DNA of 58,667 bases from assembly GCA_030528355.1 (NCBI GenBank), contig JAUMZA010000005.1, forward strand, positions 1 through 58,667, given 5' to 3'. The position numbers and the translations under genes were made by a program. This document shows, one piece after another, positions 8,819-17,419 of this stretch; position 1 is the stretch's first letter, and the number at the start of each line of letters is the position of its first letter. The stretch comes from Candidatus Saccharimonadota bacterium. GTDB lineage: Bacteria > Patescibacteriota > Saccharimonadia > Saccharimonadales > Saccharimonadaceae. The notes below the pieces were generated by a model. The model worked only from the letters and a program-made list of their open reading frames with translations. It ran no database searches and was not told where the DNA came from.

Positions 8819-9712
8819 CTAAAGAGGCATTGCACCAGATAGATACGCAGCGACAAGTTTCGTGCCGTAAAGCATAGCAATCACCCAGCCAATAATCAGA
8901 AATGGGCCGAACGGAATACGAGTTTTGCGAGTAAATTTTTTCATGGCCATGCCTGGAATAATCCAAATACACCCCAATAAATTGGCCAAAAATAACGCCA
9001 GCACTGCCTCTGTCCAGTGTGGTAGCATTATCGCCAACGGTACGAGCAACTTTACATCACCAAAACCAATCCAGCCACCCTTAGAAAATGCATATAACGC
9101 CCAATATAAACCCGGCAACACCAGCAGAGAACCGCCTATGGTAATCGGCAATGTGGCAATTTCAGCAAAGCCGCCCACCGTTCGTAACGCAACAAACAGT
9201 ACTGCACAAACTGTTAACACTATCGTAATCTCATCTAGTAGCAAAAACCACTTGGCATCGTAGATGATATGGATCGTCACCAGCACTAATACCACAATCC
9301 AAACAACGAACAGTGCAACTGCCATCACCGACGAGAACCCAAATGGCCACGCAATGTACGATACCGCCATAGCGGCTGCCAAACCAAGTTCTGCGAGCAA
9401 TTCTACCTTCCCGATCGGAGCCTGACAGGTGCGACACTTGCCACGTAAGCACAACCAACTGAGTACTGGAATAAGATCGAACCACGCCAATTGACGATTA
9501 CAACCTAGGCATATCGAACGGTCTTTCGCACCTTTTTTGCCACGCAATTTTTTAATCGTTGCGAGCTCCTTTTTTTCTGACGAGGTAAGCATATAGCCCG
9601 CTGCAGCATCGCTTGCCAGTTGGCGAGCACGCAATCGCCATACGGTTGCTGCGGCAAAACTACCCAGCATAGCCCCTAATATTGCCATAATTACTACCAT
9701 ATACTGCTCCAT
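8819..9712 (-). CDS. pilD: Prepilin peptidase (leader peptidase/methylase)
   Basis: A 297-residue polytopic aspartyl protease that cleaves prepilin leaders after Gly. The cytoplasmic loop after the first helix carries two CxxC pairs (CLGC and CRTC around LIPVLSWLCLRG). The two catalytic Asp are in the IIYDAKWFLLLDE region and in GFGDVKL, the family signature. The loop between helix 1 and CLGC has a lysine-rich insertion (SEKKELATIKKLRGKKGAKD) that is longer than in standard PilD. It lies between the major pilin and the minor pilins, separated from the pilin by a hairpin. Confidence 0.93.
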   Translation of the reverse strand: MEQYMVVIMAILGAMLGSFAAATVWRLRARQLASDAAAGYMLTSSEKKELATIKKLRGKKGAKDRSICLGCNRQLAWFDLIPVLSWLCLRGKCRTCQAPIGKVELLAELGLAAAMAVSYIAWPFGFSSVMAVALFVVWIVVLVLVTIHIIYDAKWFLLLDEITIVLTVCAVLFVALRTVGGFAEIATLPITIGGSLLVLPGLYWALYAFSKGGWIGFGDVKLLVPLAIMLPHWTEAVLALFLANLLGCIWIIPGMAMKKFTRKTRIPFGPFLIIGWVIAMLYGTKLVAAYLSGAMPL

Positions 9713-9744
9713 CGCCTTATACTACCACACTGCTACCATAAGCA

Positions 9745-9770
9745 CAAACCCCGCAGCGAGGCGGGGTTTG
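9745..9770 (-). terminator. Hairpin between major pilin and pilD
   Basis: Perfect 10-bp inverted repeat CAAACCCCGC / GCGGGGTTTG with a 6-nt loop, 28 nt after the pilin stop. On the minus strand only TTTGTGCTTATG follows, a weak T tract. It may act as a partial terminator or 3'-end stabiliser that lets the pilin be made in excess over pilD and the minor pilins. Confidence 0.7.
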
Positions 9771-9797
9771 GATTGTTATGTAGCTAGGTAGTAATTA

Positions 9798-10289
9798 TTA
9801 CACCTGTTCACAGCGAGGAGTTGGATTACCACTACCTTCTACCTGGAAAATGAGTGCCGCTTGGCGAGCACCAGCCGCAACCACTGCACCGTCCGCTCCA
9901 CAGGCTGCACTAACCACATACACAACATTAATCAAGTTACCTGCACGCAGTCCATCTGTTGAGCCGGCTGTATTAGGGTTGGTTGTAATATTAGTACCAG
10001 CAATCGTACCACCAATCAATGAAGTCGCTGGATCATAAATATTAGTAGCCTGATTTGCCATCTGAGCCCTCAACTGAGCAAGTGTTGGCAAGGTGCCTCG
10101 GTTATTCGATTTAAAGGTACCGACCACCGAACTAATAAGACCTACGTCCTGTAGACGCTGCTGATCGCGCTGGCTACGCTGCAATGCTGGCCATGCGATA
10201 AACACCATCAAGATAATCAAGGCCGCAATCGCAAGCACCAAAATCACCTCGATAATGGTAAAACCCTTCAGTTGCATTTTTTTGTTCAT
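9798..10289 (-). CDS. Major type IV pilin (prepilin)
   Basis: A 163-residue prepilin with leader MNKKMQLKG followed by FTIIEVILVLAIAAL. Cleavage after Gly, Phe+1 and Glu+5 are all canonical. The helix is followed by a globular domain with NxxG/T-rich loops. Two Cys, at SAACGADG and PRCEQV near the C-terminus, could form the D-region disulfide loop. It is the simplest and most pilin-like of the prepilins here, has a good Shine-Dalgarno (AAAGGGTGG, 7 nt), is preceded by a 109-bp gap and followed by a hairpin, all suggesting separate strong expression. I therefore call it the main fibre subunit. Confidence 0.88.
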   Translation of the reverse strand: MNKKMQLKGFTIIEVILVLAIAALIILMVFIAWPALQRSQRDQQRLQDVGLISSVVGTFKSNNRGTLPTLAQLRAQMANQATNIYDPATSLIGGTIAGTNITTNPNTAGSTDGLRAGNLINVVYVVSAACGADGAVVAAGARQAALIFQVEGSGNPTPRCEQV

Positions 10290-10398
10290 ATATTTTCCAC
10301 CCTTTCGGTATTATGTTAGTTAATTAACAATTCGTGGGCTTAACCCGCTTATGCTAATGATACAAAATTTCCTACGCAATGTCTAGGCTTACCCACCA

Positions 10399-11619
10399 CT
10401 AACGTGCAATATTGGTGCCACTCGTACCTACCAATGTGTAGATTGGCATCAGCACTGCCATCACAATGCCACCCGCCATTAGTGCCATCACCACCATCAA
10501 GGCCGGCTCAATCACCGTTGAGAGGGCTTTAATCTCCTCGTCAATCTCGTCCTCGTACACTGTTGCAAGCTTGCCAAGCATTTGACTAATACGGCCAGAT
10601 TTTTCGCCGATCTTAATCATTTGCGGCACCAGTGTAGCAAAATACTCTTGATCTGACAACGCCTTCGACAGTGCCATACCACCCTTAACCCGCTCGGCGG
10701 CGGTATGGATATTTTTTGCCACATGCACATTATCGACTGCGTCAGCCACCACATCAAGCATATCAAGCATTGGTACGCCAGTTTCGAGCAGTGTTTCAGC
10801 AGTACGTGTAAAGCGAGCCATGTAGAGCTTGCGAAAGAGCTTGCTCACAAGTGGAAGATTGAGCTTTAAGCTATCAACTACACTCCTGCCGGCATCGGTA
10901 CGTACATACTGGCGTGCAAAATAAACCGCAATAATCACACCCATAATCATCACCCACCAAAAGTTCTTAACGGCGGCAGCCACCCACACCAGTACTGCCG
11001 TTGGAATTGGCAGCGGTTTATTAAGTCCAGCGTAGAGCTGTTCGATTTGCGGCACAATCGTGACCAGCATGAAAGTAATTACTAGAATAATCACTACAAA
11101 CACGATTGCCGGATAATACAACGCTCCTCTCACACGACGCATAATAGCAGCATCTTTTTCCTGCTGGTCGGCGATGCGTTTCAGTGCACGATCAAGTGTT
11201 CCAGAAGTCTCGCCCGATCGCACCAGTGCGATATAGAGATTATCGAACACCGCTGGATGGCGAGCAAACGAATCGTGTAGCGTCCGACCACCCTCGACAG
11301 AGGTAACAATATCCTGCACCACCGCTTGCATCTTTTTGTTTTGAGTTTGTTCAAGAATAGTATGCAAACTTTGTGCAAGCGGCAAGCCAGCCTCCACCAG
11401 GGTTGCAAGCTGCCGGGTAAAAAATACCTTATCCTTCGATGAAATACGCTGTTTGATTTTGTCTAAAAACGACCCCCTACCCTGCTCATTGATTGCTAAC
11501 GGCGAAAGATTCTGCGCCAGCAAAATACGAGCCGCATCTCGTTCAGTGTCAGCTTGCACGGTGGCATGAATGACGCCTTTTGTTTCGTTATCACGAGCAG
11601 TATAGGTAAAGGCTTTCAT
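10399..11619 (-). CDS. pilC: Pilus assembly platform protein PilC/GspF
   Basis: A 406-residue inner-membrane protein with two tandem T2SSF domains (about residues 70-195 and 275-395). The two share RQLATLVEAGLPLAQSL and RTAETLLETGVPMLDML motifs. Three hydrophobic segments are visible (near 167-190, 215-235 and 370-395). The N-terminal MKAFTYTARDNETKGVIHA is the usual PilC start. It connects the PilB/PilT motors to the pilin pool. It lies 3 nt downstream of pilT, so the two are co-translated. Confidence 0.95.
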   Translation of the reverse strand: MKAFTYTARDNETKGVIHATVQADTERDAARILLAQNLSPLAINEQGRGSFLDKIKQRISSKDKVFFTRQLATLVEAGLPLAQSLHTILEQTQNKKMQAVVQDIVTSVEGGRTLHDSFARHPAVFDNLYIALVRSGETSGTLDRALKRIADQQEKDAAIMRRVRGALYYPAIVFVVIILVITFMLVTIVPQIEQLYAGLNKPLPIPTAVLVWVAAAVKNFWWVMIMGVIIAVYFARQYVRTDAGRSVVDSLKLNLPLVSKLFRKLYMARFTRTAETLLETGVPMLDMLDVVADAVDNVHVAKNIHTAAERVKGGMALSKALSDQEYFATLVPQMIKIGEKSGRISQMLGKLATVYEDEIDEEIKALSTVIEPALMVVMALMAGGIVMAVLMPIYTLVGTSGTNIAR

Positions 11620-11622
11620 ATG

Positions 11623-12693
11623 CTATGCCCGAAGTGACCTTTCAAGCTCTGTCAGATCAACTGCGTAGTTGCGAGCTTCTTCCATGGTAATTGTCCCCGC
11701 TTGTACCAAATTTGCCAGCGTGCGATCCATTGTCTGCATGCCTTGATCAGCACCGGTCTGAATCACGGCATCAAGCTGGTGACTCTTACCCTCCCGGATA
11801 ATATTACGTACGGCCGGATTCGCCACCAAGATTTCTGCAGCCACCACCCGACCACCGCCAATCGCCGGCACTAAACGCTGTGAACAAATTGCCATCAAAA
11901 TATTTGAAAGCTGTGCACGAATTTGCGGCTGCTGGTGCGGTGGGAAAACATCAATCATGCGGTCAATCGACTGTGCCGCCGAGTTAGTGTGCAGGGTTGC
12001 AAATACCAAGTGTCCGGTTTCGGCAATGGTAATGGCTGCTGAAATTGTTTCGAGATCACGCATCTCGCCAATCAATACTACATCTGGGTCTTGGCGAAGA
12101 CTTGAACGCAGTGCAGCCCCAAACGAGTATGTATCGTAATGAATTTCACGCTGCACAACCACTGATTTTTTACTTTTATGAGCATATTCAATTGGATCTT
12201 CGATTGTAATGATGTGTTGAGATTTTTCAGAATTAATCTTATCGATAATGGCTGCTAAGGTGGTTGATTTACCACTACCAGTTGGCCCCGTGACCAATAC
12301 CAAGCCACGAGGATAGTCGGCAAACTTCGAGACCACTGATGGCATACCTAACTCTGTAATAGTGCGGATTTCACTTGGGATTAAGCGGAAGGCTGCCGCC
12401 AAGTTGCCTCGCTCATGAAAGGCATTTACACGAAATCGTGCAAGCGTACCAAAGGCAAAGCTAAAGTCAAATTCTTTGTCTTTTAGTAGGACTTTTTGCT
12501 GCTCTTCATCCAAAATAGTAAAAATCAACCGTTCAATCGTTGGCTCATCTAGCGGTTCGCTGTTTGCAACCGGCGTTAAGCGGCCGTCAACACGAATAAT
12601 CGGCGGTAAGCCAACCTGCAAATGAAGATCTGAGGCGTTTTTACGCAGCACTTCGTCTAGTAGTATTTCGATTCGCATTTCTTGGTTAGTCAT
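11623..12693 (-). CDS. pilT: Pilus retraction ATPase PilT
   Basis: A 356-residue hexameric ATPase of the secretion ATPase family. It shows the Walker A GPTGSGKST, Asp box, Walker B region (VLIGEMRDLETI) and His box (HLVFATLHTNSA). The PilT-specific C-terminal AIRNLIRE motif appears as AVRNIIREGKSHQ. It retracts the fibre, so twitching motility or DNA uptake is plausible. It sits between pilB and pilC in one operon with short spacers. A Shine-Dalgarno-like GGGGGAT is just upstream of the start. Confidence 0.95.
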   Translation of the reverse strand: MTNQEMRIEILLDEVLRKNASDLHLQVGLPPIIRVDGRLTPVANSEPLDEPTIERLIFTILDEEQQKVLLKDKEFDFSFAFGTLARFRVNAFHERGNLAAAFRLIPSEIRTITELGMPSVVSKFADYPRGLVLVTGPTGSGKSTTLAAIIDKINSEKSQHIITIEDPIEYAHKSKKSVVVQREIHYDTYSFGAALRSSLRQDPDVVLIGEMRDLETISAAITIAETGHLVFATLHTNSAAQSIDRMIDVFPPHQQPQIRAQLSNILMAICSQRLVPAIGGGRVVAAEILVANPAVRNIIREGKSHQLDAVIQTGADQGMQTMDRTLANLVQAGTITMEEARNYAVDLTELERSLRA

Positions 12694-12708
12694 GATATCC
12701 CCCCTCTT

Positions 12709-14472
12709 TTATACTGTCACCCTATTTACTTCCTCGAGCGTTGTCACCCCATCGAGCGCCTTCAAGTAGCCATCTTGTCGCATTGTAATCATGCCCTGCT
12801 CGACCGCTAATCGCTGAATTTGTGCACTAGTTGCCCGTGAGGTAATGAGTCGCTGAATCTCTTCGGTCACATCCATCACCTCGTACAAGCCAGCACGCCC
12901 CGCATACCCACCTGGCGAAATTGGCGTATTTTTGCCAATTGCGAGGTCGTATTCGGATTGCCCTGCGAGCGGTAAGCCTTCATATCCCAGGTCTTCTGAC
13001 ACGGCCGCCACCTCTTCACGGGTTTTTGGCAATAAGTGGCCAACGGTCGAAAGAATGGTTTGTGTTTCAAGCTCGTTTGACTTATAGATTTCACGACGAC
13101 GAGCAATCCGTCGCACCAAGCGTTGCCCAATCACCGTATTCACCGTACTAGCAATCAGAAATGGCTCAATTCCCATATCAAGCAAGCGAGGCAGCACGCC
13201 TGCTGCACTATTGGTGTGGAGTGTGCTAAACACCAAGTGCCCTGTGAGTGCCGCCTGCACTGCCAAGGCCGCCGTTTCGGAGTCACGAATCTCTCCGACC
13301 ATTACTACATCTGGGTCTTGACGCAAAATACTACGTAATCCGTTGGCGAAAGTTAGCCCAACTTCGTTATTGACCTGAATTTGGTTTACTCCCGAAATTT
13401 TATATTCAACTGGGTCCTCCAGGGTAACAATATTGATAGATTCGCTTTTTATCTCCTTAATGAGTGCATACATACTGGTTGATTTACCGCTACCAGTTGG
13501 CCCCGATGTCAAAATCATGCCGCTTGGCTTTTGAATACCTGCCCGGATTGCTCGTAATGCACGCCCTGCATATCCCATTTCCTCAAGATCAAACGAATTA
13601 CCTGTTTTATCAAGCAAACGGATCACGATCTGCTCACCCCAAATAACTGGGCTGATTGCGATACGCAAGTCTACTTCCTTTTGTGCAACATTAACTGCAA
13701 ACTGACCATCTTGCGGGATGCGATGTTCGTCAATCTTCAACTCTGAGAGAATCTTCACACGACTCACCAATGCCGGTTCGATGGTTTTTGGTAGCCGCAT
13801 CACCTCGCGCAATACGCCATCAATACGAAAACGAATAAGCAAAAATTCTTCCAGCGGCTCGACGTGGATGTCGCTCGCTCTAGTTTTCACTGCGTACTCG
13901 AGAATAGTGCTCAGTGCTCGGCTAATTGGCGAATCCTGCACAATTGTTTTGACATTGGCGGCTTCTTCTTTGATGCTTTCCGCCTGTGAAACGCTCGCTG
14001 CTTGATCGACCGCACTTAAATCAGTTTTGTACTGTTCGAGCACATGCTTAATACTGGTTTCAGAGGCCATAAATACCTTCACTGGCCGCTGAATTTGGCT
14101 AGCCAAGTAGTCAACCGATTGGACATTGCCCGCATCAATCATCGCAACCGCCAGGCGGTTTTGCACTTCTGCCAGCGGCACAGCCATAAACCGCTCGGCG
14201 ATATCTTGCCGCAGCAAGCCAAGAATATCCTGGTTAATTACCGCCGAGGTGAGATTAACATAAGGCACGCCCGAAACGTACGCCACGCCGTGGACAATCA
14301 ACTCCTCATCAACAATATCTTTTTCAATCAGCACAGAGGTTAGCTGACGATTAGTGTTCATCGCCTCCTCTATGCAACTTTCAAGTACGGCACTATCAAC
14401 CAGACCCTCTTCAACGAGGGTGTGCTTGAGTCTATCCTGGATTTCTACTGTAAGTTGTATTGGCATATGCAT
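12709..14472 (-). CDS. pilB: Pilus extension ATPase PilB/GspE
   Basis: A 587-residue motor ATPase. An N-terminal T2SSE_N-type domain (about 1-150) precedes the ATPase core with Walker A GPTGSGKSTS near residue 325, Walker B MVGEIRDSETA and His box HLVFSTLHTNSA. The tetracysteine zinc motif that normally lies before GYxGRxGLxE is absent: the segment reads PISPGGYAGRAGLYEVMD without Cys. Two possible starts (ATG 14472 and 14466) both lack a clear Shine-Dalgarno. It drives pilus polymerisation and is part of the pilM-to-pilC operon. Confidence 0.94.
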   Translation of the reverse strand: MHMPIQLTVEIQDRLKHTLVEEGLVDSAVLESCIEEAMNTNRQLTSVLIEKDIVDEELIVHGVAYVSGVPYVNLTSAVINQDILGLLRQDIAERFMAVPLAEVQNRLAVAMIDAGNVQSVDYLASQIQRPVKVFMASETSIKHVLEQYKTDLSAVDQAASVSQAESIKEEAANVKTIVQDSPISRALSTILEYAVKTRASDIHVEPLEEFLLIRFRIDGVLREVMRLPKTIEPALVSRVKILSELKIDEHRIPQDGQFAVNVAQKEVDLRIAISPVIWGEQIVIRLLDKTGNSFDLEEMGYAGRALRAIRAGIQKPSGMILTSGPTGSGKSTSMYALIKEIKSESINIVTLEDPVEYKISGVNQIQVNNEVGLTFANGLRSILRQDPDVVMVGEIRDSETAALAVQAALTGHLVFSTLHTNSAAGVLPRLLDMGIEPFLIASTVNTVIGQRLVRRIARRREIYKSNELETQTILSTVGHLLPKTREEVAAVSEDLGYEGLPLAGQSEYDLAIGKNTPISPGGYAGRAGLYEVMDVTEEIQRLITSRATSAQIQRLAVEQGMITMRQDGYLKALDGVTTLEEVNRVTV

Positions 14473-14479
14473 TTATAAA

Positions 14480-14821
14480 TTAATTTGGCCGCTCCACTGG
14501 GGCTGCGGTAACTGTTGGGTCGGCAGCTTCTTCGGTAGCCTCTTTTGATCTGTCTGCAGGCGAGATTCCAAGTCCACCAACTGAGGCACCAGCCGCCGCC
14601 TTGATATCATTTTGTACGTGTACTTCAACAGTTGGATTAATGGCTTTTTCGTTAAAAATGAGCTTTGATGGCTCTACGAGCGAATCCTGCACTGCATCAA
14701 TCGTTTGCACCTTTTTTTCACGCTTTACCTTATCACCCAATACAGATTGAGCAATAAAAAATGTCAACATCATACTAAATGAGGCTATCAATATAATCAT
14801 GGCAATCTCTGCACGCTTCAT
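14480..14821 (-). CDS. Small single-pass protein of the pilus operon
   Basis: A 113-residue protein starting MKRAEIAMIILIASFSMMLTF, with one N-terminal membrane helix. A charged linker and a low-complexity tail rich in Ala, Glu, Thr and Pro follow. It lies between pilO (1 nt upstream) and pilB (7 nt downstream), the place PilP takes in proteobacteria. It has no recognisable PilP beta domain and no lipobox, and without a secretin a PilP-type function is not needed. Possibly an alignment-complex accessory; I do not recognise a family. Confidence 0.7.
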   Translation of the reverse strand: MKRAEIAMIILIASFSMMLTFFIAQSVLGDKVKREKKVQTIDAVQDSLVEPSKLIFNEKAINPTVEVHVQNDIKAAAGASVGGLGISPADRSKEATEEAADPTVTAAPVERPN

Positions 14822-14822
14822 A

Positions 14823-15506
14823 TTACCCCTTTATTACCTTTTGTTTCATTTCTAATTTGGCCGGCGGTAAATAACTGACTGATCCGGAAATTTGCAACGT
14901 CACTACACCACTTTCCCGGGAGGACGCACTAATAGATTGGATATCGACCGCACGAATTGATCGCTCAAGCCGCTGCAATACCGTACGTAGTGCTTCTGGC
15001 GAACCAGAAACCGTAAAGGAGAATTGCTGACTCATCTCTTCTGATGAAGGCGACGAGCCACCTACGGCCCCGCTAGGCGTACCGCTGCCAGCGGCAAATG
15101 ATACCGACTCAACCGAAACACCCGGCACGTCAGCAAGCAATTTTTGCTGCAAGGATGCACCAAGAGCAAGGTCATTTGCATCAGCCGGCAAGGCATCAAG
15201 CACCGATTGTATCGCTGGCGTATCCTCGTTCAATCGAACCGCTTTAAGCTGTGGACTGGCATCAACCACCTTTATACCTGCCTTGAGCTCCTTGGCTGCG
15301 GTAATATTCTTTCGCAACTGATCGGCGGTTTTACCCTTTTCGTGGAGTACCTTCTCGTTAAAAATAAGCAACTGCACAAGCAATATCATCAATACTACTG
15401 CTGCACCAATCAGAGATGAGGCAACCACCACCCATGTAAACACTGCCTTGCTAGTTTGATCAATAAGTACCTGTTTGCGAATGATTCCACCGTTTTTATT
15501 TTTCAT
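14823..15506 (-). CDS. pilO: Pilus alignment protein PilO-like
   Basis: A 227-residue bitopic protein with one N-terminal helix (about 22-48). A coiled-coil stretch (EKVLHEKGKTADQLRKNI) and a C-terminal ferredoxin-like domain follow, with FSFTVSGSPEALRTVLQRLERS, the typical PilO strand-helix pattern. It partners PilN at the membrane. A Gly/Ser-rich loop (SGTPSGAVGGSSPSS) interrupts the domain. The stop and start codons overlap with pilN. Confidence 0.82.
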   Translation of the reverse strand: MKNKNGGIIRKQVLIDQTSKAVFTWVVVASSLIGAAVVLMILLVQLLIFNEKVLHEKGKTADQLRKNITAAKELKAGIKVVDASPQLKAVRLNEDTPAIQSVLDALPADANDLALGASLQQKLLADVPGVSVESVSFAAGSGTPSGAVGGSSPSSEEMSQQFSFTVSGSPEALRTVLQRLERSIRAVDIQSISASSRESGVVTLQISGSVSYLPPAKLEMKQKVIKG

Positions 15507-16279
15507 TATTGCCCCTCCGTTGTCGCTGGTGTCTTTGGTTTTGTTTTCTGGAACAAATTACTTGGCAAGCGCACATACGAATCGGTGACATTACCCCTTG
15601 AAAGCCCTTGAATAGATTCGATATGATGACGCATACTAAATACCTCTGGGGCATACGTAAACGAAATACTAAAACTTACCGAACGCTTATCACCATTGTC
15701 ACTATTGGTAGTACCCAGGCTAGAAAGCACCACATTAGATGCAAAATGCACTGACGTTAACTTTTCGTTACCGCTCGGTATCGTACCATCATCGTTATAT
15801 GGTTTATAAAATATTCGCAACGCCTCAATATTCTTCTTAAATACATCGGCCGCCTCAAATCCGCCTACATCGGTCTGAGCAGTTACCGTCATACTACTAT
15901 CCTGCTTATTGAATGAAAAAGTCAAAATACTTACTGAATTATCAGTCCCCTTTGCCGAGGCTACCGATAAAATATTAAGAATACGTGACGTCAGCTGCTT
16001 ATTGGCATGCGTTTTATCGATATGAGTGAGTTGATTCTGAATTGTAATCGTCTTATCAAGATCTTCCACGGCACGCAAACTATCGTACTGCTTTTTTATC
16101 TCTTGATTCGCTGCCGCATCACGAAATGCCTGCACGCCAAATACATATATCGCCGTCAACACGACCATCGACAGTGTAATAATGGTTACTAAAATCGCTA
16201 CCGACACCACAATATTACGCTGACGCTGGGCTCGTATCAGTTTTAGTTTGACATCTGGGATAAGATTAATTTGAATCAT
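15506..16279 (-). CDS. pilN: Pilus alignment protein PilN-like
   Basis: A 257-residue protein beginning MIQINLIPDVKLK. The INLIP motif is the classic PilN N-terminus that docks into PilM. A membrane helix (about 22-48), a helical coiled region and a beta domain with VHFASNVVLSS and SFSISFTYAPEVF follow. The C-terminal 30 residues are extra and rich in Lys/Pro/Thr. It overlaps pilM by 4 bp and pilO by 1 bp. Confidence 0.88.
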   Translation of the reverse strand: MIQINLIPDVKLKLIRAQRQRNIVVSVAILVTIITLSMVVLTAIYVFGVQAFRDAAANQEIKKQYDSLRAVEDLDKTITIQNQLTHIDKTHANKQLTSRILNILSVASAKGTDNSVSILTFSFNKQDSSMTVTAQTDVGGFEAADVFKKNIEALRIFYKPYNDDGTIPSGNEKLTSVHFASNVVLSSLGTTNSDNGDKRSVSFSISFTYAPEVFSMRHHIESIQGLSRGNVTDSYVRLPSNLFQKTKPKTPATTEGQ

Positions 16280-17322
16280 TTTAGGACCCTCTGGGCAAGC
16301 CCGACTGCGGTGGCAAATTCATATTCAACCGCTGCCATGCGTTCACGCTCAGTATCTGGAATTGCAACTTTTTGCCAAGGGCTTGTCACCTGTACTGGTG
16401 TCGCAAGCCGCTCAGCCACAAACTCGGCCAATAATGGAATAGTAGCCGCATAGCCCACCACATTAATTGACTCTACTGTCACTGCTGGGTATTTTGTTTG
16501 TAAAAACTTAATCGATTTTGTGAGTTCGGCAATAAAGTTTTCAAGTGTGGCATCAAGTGCCTGGTATACCTGGCCTTCTAGCTTCTCCTTTTCAAGCCCA
16601 AACTTGAGCAAAAATTGCTGTGCTTGCTCATCCTTCGCATTCATTGCTTGGGTGATTGTCCGCACCATCATCTGAAAGCCGGTTGGCAGTGTACGAACCA
16701 ATCGTGGTGAGCCATCAATTGTAATAACCACATCGGTTGAGCGTTCGCCGATATCAATCACCATACAACCACCTTTAGCGGTTGCTGGCACCACCGCTCG
16801 CAGCATCGCAATAGGGCTTGGCTCGGCAGCAATCACATTAAATCCAAGTGAATCAACCATATCAACAAGATTCTCAACGTATTCTTGAGTAACACTAGCA
16901 AGCAACACCTCATCCTGTGCAGGATCTTCAGGCGAATCGCCTAACACCGCCCAGTCAATCTTGGCGTCATCCAGCGGCATAGGAATATACTTATCTGCCT
17001 GGTACTTGAGTGTTCCCGCACGGTCGCTTTCGCTCATTTTTGGCAGTTGTACCATAGTAGTAAAGGTTTTGCTTGATTCGAGCCCCAGTACACAATTGGT
17101 TGCACTAATCCCAGCCTGTGCCACTACTGATTGAATTGCCTGACCAAGCTTGCGGCGAGCCTCTTCCGAGTCGCTAGCTACAGTTTGTGCATCAACCGAC
17201 GCATACCCCACATGCAGCAACGACCAGCTGTCATCACCCTGTCGTGCCAACTGTACCACACGAATCGATTTCGTGCCAATATCCAGTGCAAAGTAGTCGC
17301 CCATCCCCTTAAATATACGCAT
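16276..17322 (-). CDS. pilM: Actin-like pilus protein PilM
   Basis: A 348-residue cytoplasmic protein of the FtsA/PilM actin-like fold. Phosphate 1 motif DYFALDIGTKSIRVVQL near residue 10, phosphate 2 MVIDIGERSTDVVI near 190 and the adenosine motif INVVGYAATIPLL near 290 are all visible. It binds the PilN N-terminus to build the inner-membrane platform. It is the first gene of the pilM-N-O-x-B-T-C operon, with its own promoter and almost no leader. Confidence 0.94.
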   Translation of the reverse strand: MRIFKGMGDYFALDIGTKSIRVVQLARQGDDSWSLLHVGYASVDAQTVASDSEEARRKLGQAIQSVVAQAGISATNCVLGLESSKTFTTMVQLPKMSESDRAGTLKYQADKYIPMPLDDAKIDWAVLGDSPEDPAQDEVLLASVTQEYVENLVDMVDSLGFNVIAAEPSPIAMLRAVVPATAKGGCMVIDIGERSTDVVITIDGSPRLVRTLPTGFQMMVRTITQAMNAKDEQAQQFLLKFGLEKEKLEGQVYQALDATLENFIAELTKSIKFLQTKYPAVTVESINVVGYAATIPLLAEFVAERLATPVQVTSPWQKVAIPDTERERMAAVEYEFATAVGLAQRVLK

Positions 17323-17332
17323 AGTTATCCCT

Positions 17333-17361
17333 ATTATACATAAGCTTTTTTACCGACGCAA
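17333..17361 (-). promoter_or_regulatory. Promoter of the pilM operon
   Basis: On the minus strand TTGCGT (17361-17356), a 17-nt spacer and TATAAT (17338-17333). The -10 ends 10 nt before the pilM ATG, so the leader would be only about 3-4 nt. Confidence 0.75.
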
Positions 17362-17369
17362 TAGATGGT

Positions 17370-17408
17370 AAGAAAATAGTCATGCCACAGTAATTACAGC
17401 ATGACTAT
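17370..17408 (-). terminator. Terminator after the 1262-residue protein gene
   Basis: Perfect 10-bp stem ATAGTCATGC / GCATGACTAT with a 13-nt loop (17376-17408), followed on the minus strand by TTTCTT. It ends 9 nt upstream of the pilM -35 box and separates the two transcription units. Confidence 0.75.
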
Positions 17409-17419
17409 GTTACACAACA

